Of a stretch of DNA of 64,000 nucleotides, positions 51,677-63,100 are shown piece after piece. Source of the stretch: Axinella damicornis (Eukaryota > Porifera > Demospongiae > Axinellida > Axinellidae); contig OZ007505.1 of NCBI GenBank assembly GCA_963931865.1, forward strand, positions 22,296,074-22,360,073, written 5' to 3'. Under the pieces are notes generated by a model. It was not told where the DNA came from. It searched no databases and saw nothing but the letters and a program-made list of their open reading frames with translations. Each line of letters starts with the position of its first letter. The first letter of the stretch is position 1. The translations under genes were made by a program, and so were the position numbers.

Positions 51677-54165
51677 TTAGGCACCACCACATTGAATGGC
51701 TACAGCGTGACTGGCAGAGTCTGTTACACAGACCGTAGCACTTGCAGCACAGTTGGACAGGAAAGCTTCACTGCCACTACATGTGTAGCTGAACCCACGG
51801 TACGCATTGATGGCCGTCGAGAAACCAAACCTGCACGGATGAGATACAGTAATGTCACCAGTACAGGCCTGCAACCATCCCCACAATGAGATACAGTAAC
51901 ACAGTAATGTCACCAGTACGAGCCTGCAACCATCCCCACAATGAGATACAGTAACACAGTAATGTCACCAGTACGAGCCTGCAACCATCCCCACAATGAG
52001 AGCAGCACCAATGACAACCGTGCAAGGTCATAACAGTTAGCTACTGTTTCAGCCCAAGTATGCGTGGCTACTGGTACGACCCAGGAGTAGAACGATAGAG
52101 GCCCATGTTAACTTATTTATTGGCCTAGCTCTGATCACTATTTCGAGTAGTTCATGTATGGTAACAAGGCTTATATTCGCAGTCATAGTAATACCTATAC
52201 GCTTCAATATAAGTAGGTCTACTATGCAACTTATTAATTGTACGAGTTAGCCTCGTGGATATTGCATGAGTATACTTACGTTGTAGCAGTAGCTCTTGTT
52301 GCTCCAACTGGATTGCAGCCAAGCTCTCGGCAGATCACCTGAGCCTCATTATTACCAACATCAAGGTCACAGGCTACACCAAACCTCTCTGTAGTGGTTG
52401 GACGGTAGATCAGGAGGCCCTTGCAGCCAACTTGGCCTCCCACAAGATCCAAGAGCACCAGCTCTGTAAATAAAAATTCCAAGTTGACATGTCTGTAGTT
52501 GACACACCGGATCATGTGATCTTAGAGTATAGTTGAACATACCAGATCTTGTGATCTAGACTATAGTTGACACACCGGATCATGTGACCTAGGCTATAGT
52601 TGAACATACCGGATCATGTGATCTGTTGATGCACTCATACAGACTTACCGGGAGCAGCACCGCCACACTCAACTGCAAGAGCGTGGTCAGCATTGTCAGC
52701 CTGACAGGTGGCACCACTTTGAGAGCAGGTAGAAAGGGCATTCTCGTTCCCATTGCATGTGAAACCAAACGCACGATAAGAATTCACAGCAGCTGAGAAA
52801 CCATAGCTACGTGAGTCAAGAAAGACAAGAACTGATAAGTACAGATCATGCAGCTATTCAAATATGCTGTTCAATACTTGTCACATACTTGGTAGGGTTA
52901 ACACGTCTTGCTCCGGTGGGGCTGCAGCCCAGCTCTCTGCAGATGACCTGTGCCTCACTGTTGCCTGCATCTAAGTCACATGCCTGTCCAAAAGAGTCCG
53001 AGGCAGAAGGGCGGAATTCTACACGTCCATGGCACCTGCTGGAACCATCAACAAGCCTCAGGTCTGAATAAATAGAAAATATCACATAGCTATCTTTGCA
53101 CAACCTTCTTTCAAATTTGACATGTACAACGAAAGATGGCTGCTAAAATGGATGGATAGGGAGAAATGGCATGCAGTCTAAGAGCTTCTTACCTAGCTAC
53201 CATTCCTGGACAGGCATCCAGGGTTTGGGGGTGGTTATAATGCATTCAAATGCGTCATGAGATTACTCACTGGGTCCAACTTGACCACCACACTCAACAG
53301 CGATAGCATAGCTGGGATTGTCCGTAGTGCAGGAGGCACCTTGTGCAGCACATGCCGACAAACCAGCCTCAGTCCCAGTGCATGTAAACCCAAATGCTGC
53401 ATACGAGTTTATGGCAGCTGAAAAGCCATAGCTACATGGAGGAGAGGAGACAATTGTAATAACTTGCAGAGACACAATGCACGCAACTTTGGCATGTCAC
53501 CACATGCATGCAGTAATGCAGCAACAATATCTCGCACTGACAGACACAAGGCATGTGGTCCATCCATTTGGTCATAAAGGGAGCACTGTAGCTAGGTGTA
53601 TTTTAGCAGAAATAATTCTTTGCAACTTCTATCAAATGCACTCAGCGCAAATAATATTAAAAGAGGGTCAAAATAAGCGATTAGTGCACAAGAACTTAGT
53701 AGCTGCACGTCCAGCACAGTAGCACAGTATGAGTGTGAAGATCCTTCACAAGTATAAAATTTATGGTTGGGAATTCAATCAATATTGCATGGCTATGGTA
53801 CTGTAATATGCATGCTGAATGTCATAGCTACAAACGTACGTAATAGGATCCACTCGTTTAGCTCCGGTAGCCTGGCAGCCCAGCTGTCTGCAGATGACTT
53901 GAGCTTCGTTGTTAGCAGCATCAAGGTCACAGGCTTGCCCAAACGCACTGGAAGTAGAGGGCATGATCTCCAGTCGTCCCTGACAGCTGTTTAAACCATC
54001 CACAAGCCTCAAACCTGCAGGTCCAAAATTAATAGTTGTCTATCACAACATAGCAACTTTTAGCAGCAATGGATATTTCAACATACTTGGGGCTGTTTGA
54101 GCTGATGCAAGAAGCACAAGGCTGCATGATAGGACAGCAGCGCCAGCAACACTGTACCGAAACAT
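51677..54165 (-). CDS. Secreted protein with three SRCR domains (copy 2)
   Basis: The same seven-exon gene as copy 1, start 54163-54165, stop 51677-51679, with the same signal peptide (MFRYSVAGAAVLSCSLVLLA) and three split SRCR domains ending in CGG. All reading frames are open, so this copy looks intact. Exon 4 ends at 52,889 with a strong GTATGTG donor; copy 1 has only GTATTG there. Coding differences between the copies are few and mostly silent by eye. The intact state of both copies suggests recent duplication, gene conversion or selection. Ligand unknown; product expected to be secreted. Confidence 0.88.
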
Positions 54166-54245
54166 GTTGATTGATCTTCTCTTCAAGACTAATGAAGTGG
54201 CTCTCTCCTGAAGCTTGAACTATGGAGTGAGAGCCAACTTCGCTG

Positions 54246-54253
54246 CTTTTATA
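54246..54253 (-). promoter_or_regulatory. TATA box of SRCR gene copy 2
   Basis: TATAAAAG on the minus strand, 81 bp upstream of the start codon, identical in place to copy 1. Confidence 0.6.
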
Positions 54254-55747
54254 GCTAGCTGATTCATTTGGGACTTGCATGATTTCAATCTAGGTAAGAG
54301 GCTAGCTAGCCTCACAGTCTAGCCTACACTGCAATGTACACCGCCCACAACAGGATGTACCATCCACTTATCATCCAGAACAGGATGTACCATCCACCCT
54401 TCAATTTGCCATCAGAGCAAGTCCTTTGTAGGAAATTGTACCCAAATATCCACTGAATGGATTAACTGATAGGGCATTTCTGAGCTCAAGTGTCTAGCCT
54501 GAAGGTTGAGCTCAGAGTCTAGCCTGAGGTACACCGCCAATCACTATCAAGCTGTCTCCCAACAGGATGTGGAGTAAGCACAGGTGGCTGGCTACCAAGA
54601 CCTGCAGTGAGGTTGAATCAACATGTTTACTGCAGGACATAGCTACGTTAATGTTCCTCTCAGTCCAAACAAGGCTTAATTTGTGGTTTCCCTAAGTCAT
54701 GACTATAGCCCCACCTGTCACAGATGAATACAGTCCCAACAAAACGACTGTAATTGGTATGTTTGTCATACAGTGGAAACTGTCCATAGCAGTTACCATG
54801 GGACCCCAACACTTTTTTTGGCCACTTTAGACAGGTGGCAGGTAGTACAACTGGGACCAGCAGTATGACCATAATGGACAGGTGGCTGCCTTTAACAGTG
54901 ACCACTATACTAGACAGGTTCCACTGGGCGTTCCTAAACCAGCTTCATCAACTACAACTAAAATGAAAAGTGAATTTCACTCGTTTCTTTTAGTTAAATA
55001 AACTAAAACCCTTTTAATTAGGCCTTTTCCATTTTAGTGCTTCTGAAGGAGCACAACTATGAAAGTATTATTAGAAACCCCACTATCTCCTCCAAATATC
55101 CAATGGTCCTTGCCTCTTCACTCAGCTCAGCAAGATGTAAGAATTGGAGATCTACTAGTGTGTATAATCAGTTTCAGCCAGCTACCTGGAAAAATTTCAT
55201 ATCGTCTGTAGACGTTATAGTGTGATGTGTGTTAAACTTACATCAAAGTAATGTCGACATCGCTTGTTACAGTAACTCCGGAATAGAAAAATGCGGAAGA
55301 TGTTGGGTCAACCTTTGATGGAGCCAGTGTGAAGTGGTCAAGATCCATGATGTTACAGGCATGCATCATCAGTATGCTGCTGATGGAAGGGAGAAGCCTA
55401 TGACTAACAGAAAAGCAAACAGCTCGAGCTACCTACATGTGCAATACAAAGCGAAAACTGACTCGGGCCTCACCCTCCTTTCAAAGCTCATGTCTATCTC
55501 ACAGAATTCATGGAAAGCCCGGCCACTGTCTCTTCCAATAACGTGTCGAATTGTCCTTGCCTCTTCACTGAGCGGCAGGGAGTTAGCTAGACGCAGTATC
55601 CGCACTGCCCGTGGCATGGCAATGAAGTTTGAAATAATTTTGGCGGGAAGTCGAGGCCAGGTGCACGCGCATGCGCAACAGGATACATCCGGTTTGGGCT
55701 TAAATAAGGAATTTGCACCAAGTTTTGGCGGGAAGTCGGGATGGCAC

Positions 55748-56036
55748 ACTCGCTAAGCACTTGCTTTGCAGCCTGGGGGTTGAGTGTTCGTCTCCCCAAT
55801 AACCGAGTACGAGTCTGGGCCACTCCGTACACACCGGTTCCTGACTTCCCCGCCTAGCAGCTTGAGTACGCCGGTTCCCATCTGACCACCGAAGCTAAAG
55901 AAAGGTGTTCTGGTTGAAAGCAGGTTAGCCTCCTGTGATTCCAGTCACCGGCGCCTATCCAGCGCTCCTGAGGCTTACACTTCGGTGTCCGACCTGTCAT
56001 GGAGGGATGGGTTGTTGCTAGGTTGTTTTTTCTTTT
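55748..56036 (+). mobile_element. SINE-like element, copy 2
   Basis: Counterpart of 5,574-5,868 with the same tRNA-like head and 5S-like segment (CATCTGACCACCGAAGCTAA). The T-rich tail differs from copy 1, marking the edge of the duplication. From 56,037 to 56,350 there is T-rich sequence and nothing recognisable. Confidence 0.4.
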
Positions 56037-56349
56037 TCTTTGGTCCACTCTTCTTCTTTTTTTTTCTTGTTCTTTTTGTGTTCTTGGACAGAGGGCTGCT
56101 ATATGCTTGCTATTTTTTTTCTTCTTGGAGAGGTTTGTTTTTATTTTTCTTCATGCATGTTCTCTGTTGGTAAACCAACAGCTAGGGAGGGACCTCCAAG
56201 TTCTTGAGTGGCAGTCACCATCTGTCTTCATGCAATATCATTCCAGGACATTCCTGCTTGACTACACTAAACTAATACTTGGATAGCCTTTCTAAAACAA
56301 CAATCGAAGCAAAGGCCCAGCCAGTCACCACAACTGGAGATTCAAGTAG

Positions 56350-56936
56350 CTATAGGACAGCCTGGGGTTGAGAGCATGTTCCATGTACACGTACACTGGA
56401 GATACGTGTAGGAACAGCCTGGGGTTAAGAGAACTCTCCACGTGCACTGGAGATACGTGTAGGAACAACAGCCTGGGGTTGAGAGCATGTTCCATGTACA
56501 CTGGAGATACGTGTAGGAACAGCCTGGGGTTGAGAGCACGCTCCATGTACACTGGAGATACGTGTAGGAACAGCCTGGGGTTGAGAGCATGTTCCACGTA
56601 CACTGGAGATACGTGTAGGAACAGCCTGGGGTTAAGAGAACTCTCCATGTGCACTGGAGATACGTGTAGGAACAACAGCCTGGGGTTGAGAGCATGTTCC
56701 ATGTGCACTGGAGATACATGTAGGAACAGCCTGGGGTTGAGAGCACTCTCCATGTGCACTGGAGATACGTGTAGGAACAGCCTGGGGTTGAGAGCATGTT
56801 CCATGTACACTGGAGATACGTGTAGGAACAGCCTGGGGTTGAGAGCACGCTCCATGTACACTGGAGATACGTGTAGGAACAGCCTGGGGTTGAGAGCACG
56901 CTCCATGTACACTGGAGATACGTGTAGGAACAGCCC
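56350..56936. repeat. 51-bp minisatellite, about 11 copies
   Basis: Unit GAGATACGTGTAGGAACAGC plus CTGGGGTTGAGAGCACGCTCCATGTACACTG (variants GAACTCTCC, ATGTTCC). The period is divisible by three, which yields spurious ORFs up to 318 codons. It lies just past the TUBGCP6 stop, probably in the 3' flank. Confidence 0.95.
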
Positions 56937-56985
56937 GCTCAAGCAGTTTTGTCTGCATGGTCATCAGTACAGTTGTGTAACTAGT

Positions 56986-59266
56986 CTAGGTGTGATTATA
57001 GAATCCATTAAAGTTCAGTCTAAGCAGGAGGTCCTCCAGGTGTGGCTGGTACCCACGCTGGACCAGCTTGGTCACCACTGCAGGCAAGGAGGGAGGGAGG
57101 CAGGGAGGAAAGGAGGGAGGCAGGGAGGGAGGGAGGGAGGGAGGGAGGGAGGGAGGGAGGGAGGGAGTGAAGGCAAGGAGGAAGGGAGGCAGGGAGGAAG
57201 GGAGAGAGGGAGTGAAGGCAAGGAGGAAGGGAGGCAGGGAGGAAGGGAGGGAGGGAGGGAGGGAGGGAGGGAGGGAGGGAGGGAGAGAGTGAAGGCAAGA
57301 GAAAGTCAGGGAGGGAGGCAGTAGTAAGGAAGGGAAGGTGGCAGGCAGTGAAAGAGGGGTTAGAAATGCTCCCCAACATTACCCGACCCACTGCACCTGT
57401 GATGAGAAGTGTGGCAGCTTTCCTGAAGTCTCTGAGGTGGGTGTCGCACATGGCCTGGTAGCGCCGCTGAGGCGGAGAGGTGGAGAGGGTCAACTGCTCA
57501 CCAAACTTGAGCACAGAGGAGAATATGCCATGTATGATGTTCATGACTGGCCTTGCCTTCTTGCTTAACAGGCACCTGTGTGTACACAGTGCAGTAGTGT
57601 GTGTGTGTGGTGTGTGCACAGTGCAGTAGTGTGTGTGTGTGGTGTGTGCACAGTGCAGTAGTGTGTGTGTGTGGTGTGTGTACAGTGCAGTAGTGTGTGT
57701 GTGTGGTGTGTGCACAGTGCAGTAGTGTGTGTGTGTGGTGTGTGCACAGTGCAGTAGTGTGTGTGTGTGGTGTGTGTACACAGTGCAGTAGTGTGTGTGT
57801 GTGGTGTGTGCACAGTGCAGTAGTGTGTGTGTGTGGTGTGTGTACACAGTGCAGTAGTGTGTGTGTGTGGTGTGTGCACAGTGCAGTAGTGTGTGTGTGG
57901 TGTGTGCACAGTGCAGTAGTGTGTGTGTGGTGTGTGCACAGTGCAGTAGTGTGTGTGTGTGGTGTGTGCACAGTGCAGTAGTGTGTGTGTGTGGTGTGTG
58001 CACAGTGCAGTAGTGTGTGTGTGGTGTGTGCACAGTGCAGTAGTGTGTGTGTGGTGTGTGCACAGTGCAGTAGTGTGTGTGTGTGGTGTGTGCACAGTGC
58101 AGTAGTGTGTGTGTGTGGTGTGTGCACAGTGCAGTAGTGTGTGTGTGTGGTGTGTACACAGTGCAGTAGTGTGTGTGTGTGGTGTGTGCACAGTGCAGTA
58201 GTGTGTGTGTGTGGTGTGTGCACAGTGCAGTAGTGTGTGTGTGTGGTGTGTGTACACAGTGTGTGTGGTGTGTGCAGTGCAGTAGTGTGTGTGTGTGTGT
58301 GGTGTGGGGAGGGGAACAAGAGGGAGGGGGATCGGGGAATAATAGATTGCTAACCGAAAGATGGTCTTGTCAATGAAGTTCTTGTGTGCCTGAATGAGGT
58401 CATCCAAGCTGTGAACCTGACATGGGAGAGATGTGTAATGTAGTGGTGATGTCGTGATGATGTAATGACAAGATGATGTAAAAATGACGGCAGCACACTG
58501 TGTGTATATTTTCATGAACATTGCCTGTAGGGATGGGCCAATACTGATACCAAGTATCAATACCGTTGATACCAACTTGTGAGCAGATGGTATCGACATT
58601 CACAAGCACTATCAGCATATTTCATGATCAGTCCCATGTGAAGCTTAAGGATGAGAACCTTATCTAGCTAGGGGTACAGATGCTCGCTCACGTGCTGGCT
58701 GAGTTCAGTCTCAAACTCTCCCCATGATAAGTGGAACAGCTGGTTGGTAATATACCCCTGCATCACGGTGATGAAGTGCTGGAACTCATGCCTGGTGCAG
58801 GGAGGCAGGCAGGCAGGGAGGGGAGGGAGGGGGAGGGAGGGACGGATGTGGGAGAAGGAAGGAGGGAGGGAAGCAGGAAGGGAGGGAGGGGAGGGAGGGA
58901 TGTGGGAGAAGGAAGGAGGGATATAAATACATCTGCATGGCCCATGGGCAGTTCACCTGTAGATCTGCAGCTGTCGTAGTTGCCACTCATCCAACCCCTC
59001 AGCTGTGGGAAGGAAGAACAGGAGTAGGGACCCTTGTACCCAACCAGTTGTGAGTGTCTGCCAGCTGTTCTACTCCCTACAGAGCATTCTCTTATCTGTT
59101 CGTATGCACATCCTTGTGGTCACCATTCCTACCTTCTTGAGGTGGGCAAAGACACTCTTGAGAGTCCAGGAGGCTCGTTTTAGCTGCAGCAGGAGCTGAA
59201 ACACCTGTGGGTGTGGGAGTGTGTGTGTTTGTGGGAGTGTGTGGGTGAGTGTGTGCATGAATGTGT

Positions 59267-59297
<31 letters not shown>

Positions 59298-60030
59298 GGT
59301 AAGAGTGGGTGGGGAGGTTGTACATGGCTGTAACGGCAGTGCCATGTCTGGTTGTGCACTGACCCTATTGTATCTGCTGATGGTGTCTCCTGTGATGACA
59401 ATGTTACACGGCCAGTCCACCTGTGAAAGAAGCAGAAATCAATACCCCTTCTCCCACCTTCACACCCACACAAGCACACCACCCACACCCACACACCACC
59501 CACACCCACACACCACCCACACACTCACCTTATATCTCAACTCCAAAAACTCGAGAGCATCAACAGCTGTTGAAAGAATACGTTTACTGGCCAAAGATAT
59601 ATTAATTTTACTGACTCATTTACAAGATATGCAAGCCAATCACTTAATGGCTGTGCTTGGTATCTACACGTACACAGGAAGTGAAAGTGCTAGTATTCGG
59701 TCTGACTACGTTCTGCTCAGCTCAGCTTACAGTGAGTCTTCACTACAGTGGGCTGGTACTTGAGGGCAAAGCTGAGCCTCCCTGCCTCGGGAGAGCGGCC
59801 GTGCAGTGAGCCGCCGAGTGCGGCGGAGAGGAGAGGGTTGAGGAAGGAGGCTGAGCAGAGGTGCCGCCATTTGCGCCCAAACGTGAGCTCATCAAAGAGC
59901 CGGGAGGCAAGGCTGTGTCCGAACTCCCCATCCTCCATTAGTAGGTAGCGTTTGAGGGCCACAAAGTGTTGTAGAATGTGACACTCTCTCAGGAAGTGGT
60001 TCACCAGCGCAGAGTTGACAAGGCCAGACC
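56986..60030 (-). CDS. TUBGCP6: Gamma-tubulin complex component 6, 3' part
   Basis: Nine exons read leftward: 59731-60030, 59529-59566, 59364-59420, 59133-59204, 58957-58997, 58692-58791, 58355-58416, 57397-57575, 56986-57077. They encode the C-terminal gamma-tubulin-binding (GRIP2) half. Signatures: FVALKRYLLMEDGEFGHSLA, SFLNPLLSAAL, GRSPEAGRLSFALKYQP, LEFLELRYKVDWPCNIVITG, VFQLLLQLKRASWTLKSVF, HEFQHFITVMQGYITNQLF, SLDDLIQAHKNFIDKTIF, RPVMNIIHGIFSSVLKFGEQ, and the end QRGYQPHLEDLLLRLNF. VDWPxNIVIT separates GCP6 from GCP2-5. The protein caps or anchors microtubule-nucleating gamma-TuRC. Upstream exons are not in the window: 112 bp further up the satellite array starts. Introns hold a GGGA-rich tract (57,088-57,320), the 32-bp minisatellite and a run of about 20 G at 59,280. 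Confidence 0.9.
57585..58305. repeat. 32-bp GT-rich minisatellite, about 22 copies
   Basis: Unit GTGCAGTAGTGTGTGTGTGT plus GGTGTGTGCACA, with 30- and 34-bp variants, in a TUBGCP6 intron. The 379- and 344-codon antisense frames across it (THHTHTLLHCAH pattern) are mostly repeat, joined by chance to real exons at 57,397-57,575 and 58,355-58,416. Confidence 0.95.
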
Positions 60031-60141
60031 TTGGAATACAAAACAATATTCTCCTATGTCATAGCATTAAGATGTTGCATGGTGGGCACTTTGAACATCA
60101 GATCACAAAGTGATGCAACCTATTAAAACTGCTATGCAGGC

Positions 60142-63100
60142 TTAAGGTAGTAGACATGGGTACCGCGATCTCCGAAACCAAGTTGATGGATAAATGGGCA
60201 GCATCAAAGTGTACACAAGTTTCAGCAATACTTTGCATCAAACTGCTCCCTCTGCTTGAAAATGCCCTAAAACTCAATTTTAAGGCCCTCTACGAAACTG
60301 AAAATTTGGACCCTCTCCAAGGCCCCACCCACACTCTGACCCCATCATCAATACACACACAAAACAGGCCCAAAAACTACGGATAGATTTACCACCTGCT
60401 CTCCTCACTTGCAGGCTACAGCCCAAAACTCACTGCCACCCTCAAAAACAGAGGTTTGGCTACCCTAGGCTTTCAAAAAAAATTCGACGCACACCAACTA
60501 AAACCGACTCAAGCCAAGGCCATTTTCCAAAAGGTCAACCTACCCCCTGCAAAAATAGGGATGCTTTTCCACGTTCACCTCTCGGTTACAGAGTTTTGGC
60601 CACACATCTACTCCCTCTCACCAGCCCAGTCCAGCTACCAAACCAGCCAAATTCGCCCTAACACGAAAATGGGCGGGGCCTGTAATGCCGAAAGGTCAAC
60701 TCTCTAGAGTACCTTGGCCAGGGAGCTGTCGGAGGCTGTTCACTTTCCAGCCTGTTCTTCGGCCACTTCAGCAGACCCACAAACATTCCTGCTCACTCCA
60801 CCTAGCTATTCACACTCAGATAGCCCATCGCTACATTCAATAAGCTAGAATAGCTTCTTACTTAAAAAAAAAAAAAAAGAAAAAAAAAAAGAGTGTTCAA
60901 ACAAATCTTCAAGGTACCGCACGGCCACATCAGAGTACCGATTTGAAACTCGAAAGGGCCGCTAGCCGCATCAAAGAGAGAAGCCCCCCTTGTTTATTCC
61001 GGTTGCCGCCATGGGAAAACGTAAACAGATGAATAACTCTAAATAATCGTATGCGAGTGACGTCATCTCATTAATTATTCATGAGCAAAATTGCGCGATT
61101 TCGCCGATGCCGTGTTTCCTACCTTAACCCAAACCCCTAACTAAAACTCATGAATATTCCAGCTTACTAGCCTTCACTTCAACCCAAACCACACTACATG
61201 GGAACTGAAAGCACATCACTAATGATATTCATGAGAGTCAACACAAGCCAAACTTCCCTCCAAACAGCAAACTAAAGGCAATCTTGCTCACGACTGCTAC
61301 ACACGGCTACCTGAAAATGGCTCATTGCTTATTCATGAGGCTGACAGACAAGCTGAATCTCAGCCAAAGCTGAAGGCTTTAATGAGATTCATTGACCTCA
61401 ATTTGGACAGCAATGCCAGTCATGAGTCCCAATTTAGGGCTAATGATATTCATGATCCCCGTTTGTCAGGGTTAGGAGAGAGTGGAGTCTCAGGGTGAAT
61501 TTACGAATATTGCATCACACAACACACATGCTTTCAACCCCAAACTACACCACCAAAGATCTGACAGGTGGTCACTAATGATATTCATGAGTGTCAACAC
61601 TAGCCAACCCTCCCATCGGACAGCTGACTAAAGTCCAACACGCTCACGAGCACAGCATGGAGCTATCTAATCCTAACTCATTATTATTCATGAGCAGACA
61701 GAAAGACTGGGTTCTATCCCATGCCCACTGGGTTTTAATGAGATTCATAGCCACACCAAGGTTAGTGGGATCACCCTAACCCGTATCAGGGTTAATGATA
61801 TTCATAGGGCTAGGATCTACAGGGTTAGGCCAAACTCCAGTGTTAGGATTTGTCATTGCACTAGCCTAATTAAAGCCTTGAGATGGCCCTTAAGGTAGTA
61901 GACATGGGTACCGCGATCTCCGAAACCAAGTTGATGGATAAATGGGCAGCATCAAAGTGTACACAAGTTTCAGCAATACTTTGCATCAAACTGCTCCCTC
62001 TGCTTGAAAATGCCCTAAAACTCAATTTTAAGGCCCTCTACGAACTGAAAATTTGGACCCTCTCCAAGGCCCCACCCACACTCTGACCCCATCATCAATA
62101 CACACACAAAACAGGCCCAAAAACTACGGATGGATTTACCACCTGCTCTCCTCACTTGCAGGCTACAGCCCAAAACTCACTGCCACCCTCAAAAACAGAG
62201 GTTTGGCTACCCTAGGCTTTCAAAAAAAATTCGACGCACACCAACTAAAACCGACTCAAGCCAAGGCCATTTTCCAAAAGGTCAACCTACCCCCTGCAAA
62301 AATAGGGATGCTTTTCCACGTTCACCTCTCGGTTACAGAGTTTTGGCCACACATCTACTCCCTCTCACCAGCCCAGTCCAGCTACCAAACCAGCCAAATT
62401 CGCCCTAACACGAAAATGGGCGGGGCCTGTAATGCCGAAAGGTCAACTCTCTAGAGTACCTTGGCCAGGGAGCTGTCGGAGGCTGTTCACTTTCCAGCCT
62501 GTTCTTCGGCCACTTCAGCAGACCCACAAACATTCCTGCTCACTCCACCTAGCTATTCACACTCAGATAGCCCATCGCTACATTCAATAAGCTAGAATAG
62601 CTTCTTACTTAAAAAAAAAAAAAAAGAAAAAAAAAAAGAGTGTTCAAACAAATCTTCAAGGTACCGCACGGCCACATCAGAGTACCGATTTGAAACTCGA
62701 AAGGGCCGCTAGCCGCATCAAAGAGAGAAGCCCCCCTTGTTTATTCCGGTTGCCGCCATGGGAAAACGTAAACAGATGAATAACTCTAAATAATCGTATG
62801 CGAGTGACGTCATCTCATTAATTATTCATGAGCAAAATTGCGCGATTTCGCCGATGCCGTGTTTCCTACCTTAACCCAAACCCCTAACTAAAACTCATGA
62901 ATATTCCAGCTTACTAGCCTTCACTTCAACCCAAACCACACTACATGGGAACTGAAAGCACATCACTAATGATATTCATGAGAGTCAACACAAGCCAAAC
63001 TTCCCTCCAAACAGCAAACTAAAGGCAATCTTGCTCACGACTGCTACACACGGCTACCTGAAAATGGCTCATTGCTTATTCATGAGGCTGACAGACAAGC

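Larger units (their letters stand above)
51519..56036. repeat. Segmental duplication, copy 2
   Basis: Direct partner of 1,340-5,868, about 50.1 kb away. The whole SRCR gene, TATA box, upstream region and SINE-like end are present. It carries a roughly 45-bp insertion near 52,060 relative to copy 1 and only one 42-mer unit. Similarity stops in a T-rich tract at about 56,030. Confidence 0.95.

Noticed and set aside
56325..57324. ORFs of 205 and 318 codons
   Set aside because: They read through the 51-bp minisatellite and a GGGA tract; the period is divisible by three.
57020..58599. ORFs of 344-379 codons rich in T and H
   Set aside because: Mostly the GT-rich minisatellite on the reverse strand, with parts of true TUBGCP6 exons joined by chance.
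62053..62454. 133-codon frame in the satellite
   Set aside because: The matching region of the first monomer is broken by a one-base indel and a substitution to a stop; no known domain.
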